A stretch of DNA of 64,000 bases. It comes from Fischerella sp. PCC 9431 (GTDB taxonomy: Bacteria; Cyanobacteriota; Cyanobacteriia; Cyanobacteriales; Nostocaceae). The first letter of the stretch is position 1; the number at the start of each line of letters is the position of its first letter. The stretch lies in assembly GCF_000447295.1 (NCBI RefSeq), contig NZ_KE650771.1:5266147-5330146 (forward strand), written 5' to 3'. Positions 28,452 to 37,374 of this stretch are shown one piece after another. A program made the position numbers and the translations under genes. The notes beneath the pieces are model-generated. The model was not told where the DNA came from. It ran no database searches and saw only the letters and a list, made by a program, of their open reading frames with translations.

Positions 28452-29711
28452 ATGAAAATTCCAGTGAATATACAACATCTAATTTCAGAAGCACTGAGAC
28501 TTCCGAATAATGCGATCGCTTATCATGTCAGTCAAGAGTTAGCAGCACTATACCCTAGCAAAGCTATGTTAGAAGGTAGCGACTCTAGCTTTGATATCGA
28601 AAAATATGCAAACGCTGACCTTTGCACAATTGAATATGATCAATCAATCCACAATCAGATTATTTCTGGTTGGAATGGTATGGACAACACAATTTATGAT
28701 TATACAGAAAATGCCTGTTTTGAGGTCACATGGGAAGGAGATAAACTCGAAGTAATTTTGCTCAGTTGGCAGCAAGGTTATTGTAAAGAGAGATACTATT
28801 GGATTTTAGCCAAAACTCTAGAAGTTGCTGAAGACTTTTTTGCGGCTGTTTGCGAGTGGAACTCAGAAATTCAAAGTGAAATTTTAGTTTTTGAAGATGG
28901 TTTTTGGTCAAAAGATTCCGATTTATTTGAATCTATTCAAAATGCCAGTTTTGATAATCTAATTTTGAGTGGAACTCTCAAACAAGAGATTCAAAATGAC
29001 CTAGCACACTTTTTGGCTGCGCGAGAGACTTACGAAGCTTACGGTGTACCTTGGAAACGCGGAATTTTATTTATCGGTTCTCCTGGAAATGGTAAAACCC
29101 ACACGATCAAAGCTTTAATTAATCAAATGCAAGTGCCATGCTTATACGTTAAAAGTCTTAAGTCTCAGTACGATAATTCTCATCATAATATTCAGCAAGT
29201 GTTCAAACGAGCGCGACAATCTGCTCCTTGTATTCTCGTTTTAGAAGATATTGATTCCCTTGTTGAAGGTGAAAATCGTTCTTTCTTTTTGAACGAAATT
29301 GATGGCTTTGCTGCTAATACAGGGATAGTAATTTTAGCCTCAACAAACCATCCAGAAAAAATCGATCCAGCAATTTTAGAGCGTCCGAGTCGGTTTGATC
29401 GCAAATATTATTTTGAATTACCAGGTTTAGCAGAACGTATTGCTTACATTAACTTGTGGAACGAAAAATTTAATTCTGCGATGCGTTTGTCAGACACAAG
29501 TATTACTCAAATTGCGCAAATAACTGAGGGTTTTTCCTTTGCTTATCTAAAGGAACTATTTCTTTCTGCCATGATGCAATGGATAACAGAGATGAAAATT
29601 GGTGGTATGGAGCAAAGTATTATTTCCCAAGTTGCTGCTTTACGAGAACAAATGGAAAGTTTAGATAGTAGCGCCAAATCAGAAGAATCTCATGAAACTC
29701 CAACGGTTTGA
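28452..29711 (+). CDS. AAA+ ATPase (classical AAA core with novel N-terminal half)
   Basis: The 419-residue protein has a ~190-residue N-terminal domain without a recognised family. An AAA core follows: FIGSPGNGKTHTIKALINQM (Walker A near residue 213), APCILVLEDIDSLVEGENRS (Walker B with intact DID), and ILASTNHPEKIDPAILERPS followed by RFDRKYYF (sensor 1 and arginine fingers). A helical lid contains ITEGFSFAYLKELFLSAMMQ. The ATPase is complete, unlike the variant upstream. It overlaps the next gene by 20 nt, which argues for translational coupling. The repeat AAAATCTCCAATCC lies just upstream (28405-28444). Probably a hexameric unfoldase or remodeller; substrate unknown. Confidence 0.88.
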   Translation: MKIPVNIQHLISEALRLPNNAIAYHVSQELAALYPSKAMLEGSDSSFDIEKYANADLCTIEYDQSIHNQIISGWNGMDNTIYDYTENACFEVTWEGDKLEVILLSWQQGYCKERYYWILAKTLEVAEDFFAAVCEWNSEIQSEILVFEDGFWSKDSDLFESIQNASFDNLILSGTLKQEIQNDLAHFLAARETYEAYGVPWKRGILFIGSPGNGKTHTIKALINQMQVPCLYVKSLKSQYDNSHHNIQQVFKRARQSAPCILVLEDIDSLVEGENRSFFLNEIDGFAANTGIVILASTNHPEKIDPAILERPSRFDRKYYFELPGLAERIAYINLWNEKFNSAMRLSDTSITQIAQITEGFSFAYLKELFLSAMMQWITEMKIGGMEQSIISQVAALREQMESLDSSAKSEESHETPTV

Positions 29712-30534
29712 AGATGCAAGGCAATTTTATGACAGAGTTAAAGATTATTTGCTGATTCATGAAGCAATGCATAACGTGCAGTTTGCACTTTGTCACGCCT
29801 TGATTCACAATCCGGAACGCTTCGACGAAAAACCCTATTTAGCAATTGTAGAAGCAGATGGAGATATGGTTGCAGTAGTCATGAAAACAAAGTCTCGCAA
29901 CTTGTTATTGTCAAAGATACAAGATTTTGAAGCCATAGAAGCGATCGCTCACCATCTGCACTCTACCCAAATTTTACCGCCAGGTGTGAATGCCCCTACA
30001 GCTGAGGCAAAAGCCTTTGCAGATTATTGGCATTCATTCACAGGTCAATCATATCAATTAAAAATGGCCCTGCGTGCTTTTCAACTCGAACAGGTGCAGA
30101 CGAATTCCCAAGCAAATGGTCACTTGCGTCAGGCGACACAAAGCGATCGCGAAAGACTCATTCGTTGGTTTGAAGCCTTTATAATAGAAGCCTTGGACAC
30201 TGCACCAATACATACAGAACGCGCTGTGGACAACCATTTGCAGCGCGGTACTGCTTACATTTGGGAAGATACAACCCCCGTCTCAATGGCTTGTCATACT
30301 GGTATTACACCCAACGGTGCAGGAATCAGTATGGTATATACACCACTAGAATATCGCAAAAAAGGCTATGCCAGTGCTTGCGTGGCAGGTTTAAGTCAGA
30401 CTTTACTGAATCAAGGGTATAAATACTGTTTTTTATTTACTGATTTAGCCAACCCAACCAGTAACCATATTTACCAAGCAATTGGTTATCAAGCTATGGG
30501 TGACTTGCATGATTACTCTTTTGTAGCTAACTAA
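29692..30534 (+). CDS. GNAT-family N-acetyltransferase
   Basis: The 280-residue protein has an N-terminal GNAT-like half (LAIVEADGDMVAVVMKTKSR) and a C-terminal GNAT domain with the acetyl-CoA motif VYTPLEYRKKGYASACVAGL. It ends in FTDLANPTSNHIYQAIGYQA. Domain order resembles fusion GNATs where the second half is catalytic. Substrate unknown. The start codon lies inside the preceding AAA+ gene (20-nt overlap). Confidence 0.88.
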   Translation: MKLQRFEDARQFYDRVKDYLLIHEAMHNVQFALCHALIHNPERFDEKPYLAIVEADGDMVAVVMKTKSRNLLLSKIQDFEAIEAIAHHLHSTQILPPGVNAPTAEAKAFADYWHSFTGQSYQLKMALRAFQLEQVQTNSQANGHLRQATQSDRERLIRWFEAFIIEALDTAPIHTERAVDNHLQRGTAYIWEDTTPVSMACHTGITPNGAGISMVYTPLEYRKKGYASACVAGLSQTLLNQGYKYCFLFTDLANPTSNHIYQAIGYQAMGDLHDYSFVAN

Positions 30535-30560
30535 ATCAAAATTTATTCAAGTTTATTAAC

Positions 30561-31526
30561 ATGTCACAGTTTAATTGTGTCACTTTTACTGATATTGAAA
30601 CAGCAGCCAAGCATCTTGCTGGTGTTGCTCATCGTACCCCGGTGATGACTTCAAAAACTGTGAATCAACGCACCAATAGCCAAGTTTTTTTCAAATGTGA
30701 AAATTTTCAGCGCACAGGTTCTTTTAAATTTCGTGGTGCATATAACGCACTCTTGCAGTTATCAAATGAGCAAAAACAAAAAGGTGTGATTGCATTTTCA
30801 TCAGGAAATCACGCTCAAGCGATCGCCTTAGCTGGAAATTTGCTCAACATCCCCACAACTATAGTCATGCCAGATGATGCTCCCATTGTCAAACAGTCAG
30901 CCACTCGTGGTTATGGTGCAGAGGTAATTTTATATAACCGTAAGACAACTAATCGGGAAGAATTAACTCAAAGTTTGGCACAGGATCGAGGTTTCACAAT
31001 CATTCCTCCCTACGACCATCCCCAGATCATAGCGGGACAGGGAACAGCAGCAAAAGAACTTATAGAGGAAGTCGGTGGACTTGATTTACTGTTAGTGTGT
31101 TGTGGTGGTGGTGGTTTACTTTCCGGGAGTGCGATCGCCACTAAAACACTTGCACCCAATTGTAAAATTATAGGTGTAGAACCAGAACGTGCTGACGATG
31201 CGACCCGTTCTTTTCACAGCAAAACCCTCCACACTGTTACTAATCCTGATACTATTGCTGACGGTGCGCGGACTCCTAGTTTAGGTAAAATTACATTCCC
31301 TTTGGTATTAAATTACGTTGATGACATGGTGACGGTATCAGAGGAAGCAATTGTTCGTACCATGTTCTTTTTATGGGAACGCTTAAAAATAGTTGTGGAA
31401 CCCACTGGAGTGTTAGCTGCTTCTGCTTTATTAGAAGGTGTTGTCAAAGCTTCAGAAGCGAGAATTGGTGTGATTATTAGCGGCGGAAATGTGGATTTGA
31501 CACAATTAGGAAAATTGAATTCATGA
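30561..31526 (+). CDS. PLP-dependent serine/threonine dehydratase-family enzyme
   Basis: The 321-residue protein is a fold-type II PLP enzyme: Schiff-base Lys in CENFQRTGSFKFRGAYNALL, SSGNHAQAIALAGN, the phosphate loop CCGGGGLLSGSAIATK and a terminal ISGGNVDLTQLG. The family includes threonine dehydratase, serine racemase and threo-3-hydroxyaspartate ammonia-lyase. Absence of a C-terminal ACT domain argues against the biosynthetic IlvA type. It overlaps kptA by 4 nt (ATGA), so the two are translationally coupled. Confidence 0.9.
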   Translation: MSQFNCVTFTDIETAAKHLAGVAHRTPVMTSKTVNQRTNSQVFFKCENFQRTGSFKFRGAYNALLQLSNEQKQKGVIAFSSGNHAQAIALAGNLLNIPTTIVMPDDAPIVKQSATRGYGAEVILYNRKTTNREELTQSLAQDRGFTIIPPYDHPQIIAGQGTAAKELIEEVGGLDLLLVCCGGGGLLSGSAIATKTLAPNCKIIGVEPERADDATRSFHSKTLHTVTNPDTIADGARTPSLGKITFPLVLNYVDDMVTVSEEAIVRTMFFLWERLKIVVEPTGVLAASALLEGVVKASEARIGVIISGGNVDLTQLGKLNS

Positions 31527-32071
31527 ACGATTCTCGCCTCGTCAAAATCAGCAAATATCTCAGCAAACACCTGCGCCACCAACCCAATCGCATTGGTGTT
31601 AAACTTACTCCTGGTGGTTGGGTTGCTGTTGATGAATTATTAGCAGCTTGTCAAAAAAATCAGTTTCCAATTACCCGCGCAGAACTCAATGAAGTTGTTG
31701 CTAACAACGACAAAAAACGCTTTGCTTTTGATTCCACAGGTACGCTAATTCGTGCTAATCAAGGACATAGCACCGAAGTTGATTTGCAACTAGAACCTGT
31801 TGTTCCTCCCGATGTGCTTTATCACGGTACAGGACACAAAGCTGTGGAGTCAATTCTGCAAATAGGACTCAAGAAAATGGCGCGTCATCATGTGCATTTA
31901 TCAGCTGATATTGCCACAGCCAAAACTGTTGGTGCAAGACATGGAAAACCAGTAATCTTAACTGTAGATTCTGGAGCAATGCATAAAGCTGGTTATAGTT
32001 TTTATTGTTCTGAAAACGGAGTCTGGTTAGTAGATCATGTCCCGCCAGAGTATTTGCAAAAAAACGAATGA
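31523..32071 (+). CDS. kptA: RNA 2'-phosphotransferase KptA/Tpt1
   Basis: NAD-dependent enzyme that removes an internal 2'-phosphate left at an RNA splice or repair junction, giving ADP-ribose 1''-2''-cyclic phosphate. The 182-residue length is normal. Motifs: SKYLSKHLRHQPNRIGVKLT (Arg and His of the catalytic set), GGWVAVDELL, KRFAFDSTGTLIRANQGHS, YHGTGHKAVESILQIGLKKM and ARHHVHLSADI, followed by SGAMHKAGYSFYCSENGVWL. The catalytic residues appear intact. Bacteria have no tRNA-splicing 2'-phosphate pathway of the yeast type, so its substrate is open. Its presence near tRNA-like RNAs and a Ro60-like protein is suggestive of RNA repair. Confidence 0.95.
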   Translation: MNDSRLVKISKYLSKHLRHQPNRIGVKLTPGGWVAVDELLAACQKNQFPITRAELNEVVANNDKKRFAFDSTGTLIRANQGHSTEVDLQLEPVVPPDVLYHGTGHKAVESILQIGLKKMARHHVHLSADIATAKTVGARHGKPVILTVDSGAMHKAGYSFYCSENGVWLVDHVPPEYLQKNE

Positions 32072-32085
32072 AAATAAAACAAAGT

Positions 32086-32622
32086 CTACAGATGATCAAT
32101 AATTTCAATAGCGGTCTTCAGCCAATCAATATAAGTTTGTTCTCTGCGTAACACCAACTCTAACGCCAACCTTTGTAAAACCTGCTCACGAGTTGCGTAT
32201 TGATCCCCAAGTACTGGTAAATTAATCTTTTCACATTCAGTTAGTTTTTCGATATGTGCAGCTAGCTGATGTTCTAAAAGTTGTGCGATCGCTTCATTGG
32301 ATAATTGTGCGGCAAAAAATAACTGAATCAGCAATGGTTCTCTTAATGTTAGTAGAGGCTGAGGAGATTGTAACCATCTAATTAATTCGGCTTGTCCCGC
32401 TTCCGTCACACTGTAAATTTTCCGATTAGGGCGATCGCACTGAATTTCAACGGTACACTTAATCCAACCCTGCTCAAGGAGTTTATCAAGAGTTCTGTAA
32501 ATTTGTGCTTGGTCTGCTGGCCACAAGTGAGCAATGCATTGATCGAAACAGCTTGTTTTCAACTCATAGCCTGTCCTCTGTTGTTCTTGAAGCAGACCCA
32601 TAATTGCATATGCTAGCGACAT
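32086..32622 (-). CDS. PadR-family transcriptional regulator
   Basis: The 178-residue protein has an N-terminal winged helix of PadR type (MSLAYAIMGLLQEQQRTGYE, then LWPADQAQIYRTLDKLLEQG and IYSVTEAGQAEL). A C-terminal helical domain (LLEHQLAAHIEKLTECEKIN) is typical of PadR/Vir-like regulators. It is convergent with kptA (14 bp between ends) and divergent from the 32977 gene. It likely represses its own promoter. Confidence 0.9.
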   Translation of the reverse strand: MSLAYAIMGLLQEQQRTGYELKTSCFDQCIAHLWPADQAQIYRTLDKLLEQGWIKCTVEIQCDRPNRKIYSVTEAGQAELIRWLQSPQPLLTLREPLLIQLFFAAQLSNEAIAQLLEHQLAAHIEKLTECEKINLPVLGDQYATREQVLQRLALELVLRREQTYIDWLKTAIEIIDHL

Positions 32623-32976
32623 AGACGGTTTTCCGAATGTTAAAGTAGGTTGAGCTACCTATATGTAATTTTTGATATAGATGCTAATATAAGACTAATC
32701 ATATATAAGAATCATCCAGCAAAGTAAACTTGATGACGGCGTATTTAACAAAAACCCTAACTATCTGGTTTGAGATTGATTCAGACTACCAGTTTTAGCC
32801 GTTGAGGATTTACAGATTGAATTGAAAAGTGAGGAAGTGGCGATCGCCAAAGACAATTTATCAGATGGGAAATCACTATTGACTTTGTTACTCATTGCTG
32901 GCGTACCACTCAACCGATTCTTTAAGCAGAAATCATTCCAGCCCTTAAAACTATTGTAACGGGAGGATGGGTTCCA
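32623..32976. promoter_or_regulatory. Intergenic region with candidate PadR operator
   Basis: 354 bases between divergent genes. TAGGT-TGAGCT-ACCTA (32646-32661), a short dyad, lies 24 bp upstream of the PadR start and may be its operator. Further right nothing coding is recognisable, although several short frames exist; a HIP1-like site is at about 32839. GGGAGGA near 32961-32967 is the ribosome-binding site of the next gene. Confidence 0.4.
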
Positions 32977-33387
32977 TTGACTTCTAACACACTTTTACAG
33001 CGAATACATCAACATCAATATCTACGCGATTTGCGAAATAAATTACTCCATCTTCATCGCATGTTACTGGAAACAGAGCGCATCACTTATGAACAGGCGC
33101 GTGGACGAGTATCGAACGGAGAACTGCTGCGACTTGTCATCGAACATGAACAATTTGCTTGGCTACATCGTATCTCTGAAGTAGTTGTGCAAATCGATGA
33201 AATGCTGCAAGCAGATCAACCGATGTCACTAGAAGATGTCGAAAATATGATCGCTGATGTTCGCATATTGCTGACACCACAAGAAGAAGGTAACGCATTT
33301 GCCAGAAAATACTACGCAGCTTTACAACGTGAAGCTGACGTTGTTCTAGCACATGCAGAGGTGTCACAGCTGCTTGCATCCAAATAA
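32977..33387 (+). CDS. Conserved helical protein of unknown function
   Basis: The 136-residue protein is almost entirely helical: LRNKLLHLHRMLLETERITY, then EQARGRVSNGELLRLVIEHE, FAWLHRISEVVVQIDEML, and NAFARKYYAALQREADVVLA. It resembles an uncharacterised bacterial family of similar length; no function can be given. The start is TTG with GGGAGGA about 10 nt upstream; no in-frame ATG keeps the first helix. It is divergent from the PadR regulator and may be controlled by it. Confidence 0.7.
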   Translation: MTSNTLLQRIHQHQYLRDLRNKLLHLHRMLLETERITYEQARGRVSNGELLRLVIEHEQFAWLHRISEVVVQIDEMLQADQPMSLEDVENMIADVRILLTPQEEGNAFARKYYAALQREADVVLAHAEVSQLLASK

Positions 33388-33512
33388 GGAATACGAAGAG
33401 GACTTATAAGTCCTCTTTGATAGAAAATTTGCGTGAAAACTCCCCCATCTTCTGCAATCAAAAGCAAAATATCACATAATGACAGAAAATCAACCTCCAC
33501 CAAAACTTATCC

Positions 33513-34256
33513 ATGTCTCAGGAGATTGCTGTCGAATTTCGCCATGTCACCTTTAGCCGCAACCGTCGCCCACTGGTAGCAAATCTGAATTTCAGTATTC
33601 CTCAAGGAGAAGCGCTGGTATTACTGGGACGTAGTGGAAGCGGTAAAACTACGACGATGAAATTAATCAACCGCTTGTTCACACCTAGCCAAGGCGAGGT
33701 TTTATTTAACAATATTCCCACAACCCAGTGGAATGAAATAAAATTGCGGCGCAAGATCGGTTATGTAATTCAAGAAACAGGCTTATTTCCCCATTTTACT
33801 GTCGAGCGGAATGTGGGTTTGGTTCCCTCTCTAGAACACTGGAAACCCAACCAAATCAAAAGCCGTGTTTACGAAATGTTGCATTTGGTAGGATTAGAAC
33901 CAGAAAAATTTGCTCACAGGTATCCTCATGAACTTTCAGGAGGACAAAGACAAAGAGTCGGTGTAGCGAGGGCGTTAGCAGCCAATCCGCCTGTATTGTT
34001 GATGGATGAACCTTTTGGTGCGCTTGATCCAATTACGCGATTGGAATTGCAGCGAGAATTTAAACGTTTACAACAGGAATTAGGCAAAACAGTTGTTTTT
34101 GTGACTCATGATATTCAAGAAGCCTTTGTTTTGGCGTCGAGAATTGGTTTAATGTATGGGGGAGAGTTGGTAGTGTTGGGAACCCCAGAAGAATTTATGC
34201 GATCGCCCCACCCAGAAGCCCTTGCTTTTTTGCAATGTCTCAAACCCACACCATGA
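33513..34256 (+). CDS. ABC transporter ATPase, glycine-betaine/choline type, without adjacent permease
   Basis: The 247-residue protein is a complete nucleotide-binding subunit: Walker A LLGRSGSGKTTTMKLINRLF, Q loop YVIQETGLFP, signature ELSGGQRQRVGVARALAANP, Walker B VLLMDEPFGALDP, H loop VFVTHDIQEAF. The sequence is closest in style to OpuCA/OsmV ATPases for compatible solutes, but it lacks their CBS domains. No permease or binding protein is adjacent, so the partner must be elsewhere. Confidence 0.85.
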   Translation: MSQEIAVEFRHVTFSRNRRPLVANLNFSIPQGEALVLLGRSGSGKTTTMKLINRLFTPSQGEVLFNNIPTTQWNEIKLRRKIGYVIQETGLFPHFTVERNVGLVPSLEHWKPNQIKSRVYEMLHLVGLEPEKFAHRYPHELSGGQRQRVGVARALAANPPVLLMDEPFGALDPITRLELQREFKRLQQELGKTVVFVTHDIQEAFVLASRIGLMYGGELVVLGTPEEFMRSPHPEALAFLQCLKPTP

Positions 34257-34354
34257 ACTTCATATAAAAGGCTTTGCTTCCTGTAAATCCAAAAAACAAA
34301 GCCTTCATACACCGCATTCATCACCATAGGGAAGAAAGAGGTATTAACTTAAAT

Positions 34355-34894
34355 TTATTCGGGTTTGATGCTGTTAAGATACGTATCAAAATCTACATAA
34401 ATTTGCGTATTATCGCTATTTTGATTAAGTATTCTCCCTGCCGCCAAACCACGACGATCTAGAAGTCTTTCGACAGCCTGTTTAGCATTAGTACCACGCT
34501 TGAGAGTAAATAAGAGATTATTGTTGTTACAAGTATCGTATGTGGTAGTAGCAGCGCATACAACAGGTTGTTTGTTGAGCGTACCAGAAATAATGGTTTT
34601 CAGAGTGCCGTTGTCGTAGCTTCTTTGAAATCTATCCGATACTTCTCGACAACGTTGTGTAGGAGACAACTTAGAGGCAAAGTAATTATTTGGAACCCAA
34701 CGAATCATTGGTATCTTCTGGCCATTGTAAGTCTTGGCAAAGGTTGTAGGATAACCTTTGCTCTGAGCGCAAAAGAAGGTTGTACCACTGGCGTAACTAG
34801 GCTGATTGACCATTGCAGCTATCGTGGATATAGTCAGCAAGGCAATACCAGAAACTCTCGCAACTTTTGTCAATGTGGAACTACTACTGCTCAT
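34355..34894 (-). CDS. COP23-domain secreted protein
   Basis: The 179-residue protein has a signal peptide (TLTKVARVSGIALLTISTIA, ending near NQPSYAS). Its mature part is of the COP23 type: FFCAQSKGYPTTFA, IPMIRWVPNNYF, SPTQRCREVSDRFQRSYDNG and VVCAATTTYDTCNNNNLLFT. COP23 (circadian oscillating peptide) is a membrane-associated cyanobacterial family of unknown molecular function. Four Cys in the mature part could form disulfides. Confidence 0.88.
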   Translation of the reverse strand: MSSSSSTLTKVARVSGIALLTISTIAAMVNQPSYASGTTFFCAQSKGYPTTFAKTYNGQKIPMIRWVPNNYFASKLSPTQRCREVSDRFQRSYDNGTLKTIISGTLNKQPVVCAATTTYDTCNNNNLLFTLKRGTNAKQAVERLLDRRGLAAGRILNQNSDNTQIYVDFDTYLNSIKPE

Positions 34895-35398
34895 AAAAAG
34901 TGCGTGAATAATAAAAAAGCGTAAATCCCACTGTTGTGGGGATATAAACAGCTACAACTTTTATTTGTAGCATTTCGGAATCAGAATTAGATATATCAGT
35001 AAAAATAACATTATTTCAATGTAGAGATAATTAAAGAAGTGTGTTGTGTTGCTTCTTTATACACCTGTATTAAATTACACCAAAGATTTTAATTGCGGAA
35101 TGCGATCGCTCATACCATTTCACGTTAATCACGATCCATATAAATTTGTAGAGACGCGCCTTAGCGAAGCCATGCGCTATAGCGCTATTGGCGCGTCTCT
35201 ACACGCCTGTATTTGTATCAAGGTTTTAGTGAAATGGTATCAGATGAATATTAAAGACTTTTAGTAAAGAAAATTTAAAGAAAATTTATTGATGATCAGC
35301 TACATAATTTCTGTTTTTTCTATCAATAGGCTGATTAATTGCTATACATACTACAAACATAATTAGCAAGTGTAAAACCTGAATAAAAACAGTGCATT
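34895..35398. other. Intergenic region containing a nested palindromic repeat
   Basis: 504 bases with no convincing gene. The 72-codon frame crossing 35046-35264 runs through a repeat and is not accepted. The interval holds the 129-bp inverted-repeat element at 35112-35240; the rest is AT-rich. Confidence 0.5.
35112..35240. repeat. MITE-like element with nested GAGACGCG palindrome
   Basis: Outer perfect 12-bp inverted repeats ATACCATTTCAC (35112-35123) and GTGAAATGGTAT (35229-35240) enclose an inner palindrome GTAGAGACGCGCC...GGCGCGTCTCTAC, which itself surrounds TTAGCGAAGCCATGCGC. The inner part matches the palindrome at 1987-2024 almost exactly. Size and terminal repeats suggest a small non-autonomous mobile element; no target-site duplication is obvious. 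Confidence 0.65.
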
Positions 35399-35614
35399 AT
35401 GACTGAAGAATTCAAAAAGGGAGATCAAGTCCAGTGGAACACTTCTCAAGGTGAAACAACTGGTGAAGTTAAAGAAAAACTCACCTCATCCACACAAATA
35501 AAAGGACACCACGTAGCAGCGTCTAAAGAAAATCCAGAATACTTGGTTGAAAGCGACAAAACAGGAAAAAAAGCCGCTCACAAACCAGATGCCTTTGAGA
35601 AAACAGAGGAATAA
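35399..35614 (+). CDS. DUF2945 (HVA1-type TUDOR) small protein
   Basis: The 71-residue protein matches the DUF2945/hypervirulence-associated TUDOR-like family: FKKGDQVQWNTSQGETTGEV, then EKLTSSTQIKGHHVAASKEN and PEYLVESDKTGKKAAHKP. The fold is an SH3/Tudor-like barrel; function unknown. It is 9 bp upstream of a DUF3140 gene, its frequent neighbour. Confidence 0.88.
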   Translation: MTEEFKKGDQVQWNTSQGETTGEVKEKLTSSTQIKGHHVAASKENPEYLVESDKTGKKAAHKPDAFEKTEE

Positions 35615-35623
35615 TATAGTTTT

Positions 35624-35965
35624 ATGACCAAAGATACTAAATCAGTAATTGATGAGTTTCATAGCTCAGTTAATATGACAGTCAAAGAATTACAATCTTG
35701 GTTGCAAACAGAAGAATCTCAATCTGTTGGTCAAAAAGATGGAGATTCAGAATCTATAGGACATAAATCAGGCAAACAAATTGTTAAATTACTAGAAAAC
35801 AAAAAAGATGAATATAATGACGACGAAATATCGCACATGAAAAAAGTCATCAGTTATATCCATCGTCACTTAGCACAAAAACCCAGTGGAAATATAAAAA
35901 ATACACACTGGCGTTACTCATTAATGAATTGGGGACATGATCCGTTAAAAGACGAAAATAGTTAG
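35624..35965 (+). CDS. DUF3140 protein
   Basis: The 113-residue protein has the DUF3140 pattern: VIDEFHSSVNMTVKELQSWL, TEESQSVGQK, SGKQIVKLLENKK, and HMKKVISYIHRHLAQKPSGN, ending in WRYSLMNWGHDPL. Some relatives are annotated as DNA-binding, but I see no proof. Pairing with DUF2945 is common in bacteria and suggests a two-protein unit. Confidence 0.88.
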   Translation: MTKDTKSVIDEFHSSVNMTVKELQSWLQTEESQSVGQKDGDSESIGHKSGKQIVKLLENKKDEYNDDEISHMKKVISYIHRHLAQKPSGNIKNTHWRYSLMNWGHDPLKDENS

Positions 35966-36279
35966 GGAACTTAAAAAATAAATCATCTCACCCCTGCGCC
36001 AAACATAATCTGTTCCCCCTTTCTCCTGTTCTTCGTTGTCCTCCTTCCCTTGTCCTCCTTGTCCCTCTGCAATTGAATATTTTTGATTGATCACCGCTAC
36101 AGAAACTTTGACAGTCTCAAAACGTCAAAGATTAAGTCCAAATACGCTACCAATCAGCTTTTGTGCTTTGTTCCAGCTATTTTCAAGTACGATATTGCCT
36201 AATAACAAACAAATGACTGCCAAAGGCTAATAGTAGAATAAGGTACAGGATAAAGCTGCATGGAAGGGAGGCAGGGAAA
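35966..36279. other. Intergenic region with C/T-rich tandem repeat
   Basis: 314 bases. At about 36022-36070 there is a C/T-rich stretch with repeats of TTGTCCTCC and CCTTGTCC. It is the complement of the ACAAGGAGG-type repeat found at 50274-50398. No promoter pair was assigned; GGGAGG at 36266-36271 serves the next gene. Confidence 0.5.
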
Positions 36280-37122
36280 TTGGATGAACTGAGGGCGGTA
36301 CTCGAACTTGCTACTGAAGATGAATTGCAAGACTTAACGGCAATTATGTTTAGCCGTAAGTTCAATCCCCTAGATTATGTTCAGACACCTGAACCGATAG
36401 AAATACAAAGCCAGGGTCGTGAAGCTTGGCTAGATGCACTGGAAGAACGCTTTCGTTTTTTAGCAGCCGATGGTGTAACGGTATTGCGAGGACGTACAAA
36501 CCAAGTAACATATCGGCAAGCGCTAATCCAGGTCTGTAAGTATTTAAAAATACCTTATTCTGATGATTTATCAACTATCGATTTAGAAGCAGAAGTGTTT
36601 TTACACCTGCTAGGGCGGGTGTGGAAAAAATTGCCAGAGAAAGATAAACAAAAGTTGACTGCACAAGTTCAGCGCCAGTTGGCAAAATCACAACTGAATG
36701 AACCATTACCGCTTTCTTTGCAGCATGATCCCTTGGGTTTACTTTTCAAAGGAGGTAGTGCTTTGGCCGTCACCTCTGTGATCCAGCCACTGTTACTCAA
36801 GCAAATTGCCCGTCAATTTGCCATGCATTTTGCTACCTATCAAGTCACCAAACAAGCTGCGCTTGAAGGTGGGGCTGCTGCTACAGTACAGTTTCAAAAC
36901 TACGTAACATTGCAGATGGCAAAACGGGGTATGGCTGTAAATGCAGCCCGTTATGGTGCTGTCAGGAGTGTGTTTGCATTTGTCGGGCCGATGATGTGGG
37001 CTTGGTTTTTTGCAGATTTGGGATGGAGAACGATCGCCGTTAACTATGGTCGAATTATTCCAACTATCTTTGCTTTAGCCCAAATTCGGCTCACTCGTAT
37101 GGAATGTTGGGAATTAGCTTGA
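36280..37122 (+). CDS. YaaW-like (UPF0174) protein
   Basis: The 280-residue protein begins DELRAVLELATEDELQDLTA, then SRKFNPLDYVQTPEPIEIQS. A long helical middle and a C-terminal segment with membrane-prone helices (ARQFAMHFATYQVTKQAALE, FVGPMMWAWFFADLGWRTIA) follow, as in YaaW/UPF0174 proteins. Function unknown. Start: TTG at 36280 with GGGAGG 8 nt upstream; no ATG fits as well. Confidence 0.75.
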   Translation: MDELRAVLELATEDELQDLTAIMFSRKFNPLDYVQTPEPIEIQSQGREAWLDALEERFRFLAADGVTVLRGRTNQVTYRQALIQVCKYLKIPYSDDLSTIDLEAEVFLHLLGRVWKKLPEKDKQKLTAQVQRQLAKSQLNEPLPLSLQHDPLGLLFKGGSALAVTSVIQPLLLKQIARQFAMHFATYQVTKQAALEGGAAATVQFQNYVTLQMAKRGMAVNAARYGAVRSVFAFVGPMMWAWFFADLGWRTIAVNYGRIIPTIFALAQIRLTRMECWELA

Positions 37123-37170
37123 CAGCATAGTCATTAGTGATTGGTCATTGGTCATTAGTCATTGATTAAT

Positions 37171-37284
37171 AGACCTTTTGCAAAAGTCGAATTAACCCCC
37201 TCACTCTCCCAAACGCGGGTAAGAAATCTTGTCTCCGTTTCGGGAAGAGTAGGGAGGGGTTGTTGATTATTTTTGCAAGAGGTC
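37171..37284. mobile_element. Small inverted-repeat element (AGACCTnTTGCA family), copy A
   Basis: GACCTTTTGCAAAA at the left end (from 37171) is complementary with one mismatch to TTTTGCAAGAGGTC at the right end (37271-37284). The 114-bp interior includes CCCCTCACTCTCCC and GGGAGGGG-type inverted segments. A second member with the same ends is at 51113-51256. It interrupts the upstream region of the 37375 gene. Confidence 0.65.
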
Positions 37285-37374
37285 GATTGATTAGTGGAAT
37301 ATAAGAAACAACTAACCATAAACCACAGACAAGTGAAAAATAACAAATGACTAATGGCTAATGACAAAGAACAA

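Noticed and set aside
32700-32976. Possible gene remnant upstream of the 32977 gene
   Set aside because: Short frames exist but none resembles a known protein; left as intergenic.
35046-35264. 72-codon plus-strand frame
   Set aside because: Consists largely of the inverted-repeat element at 35112-35240.
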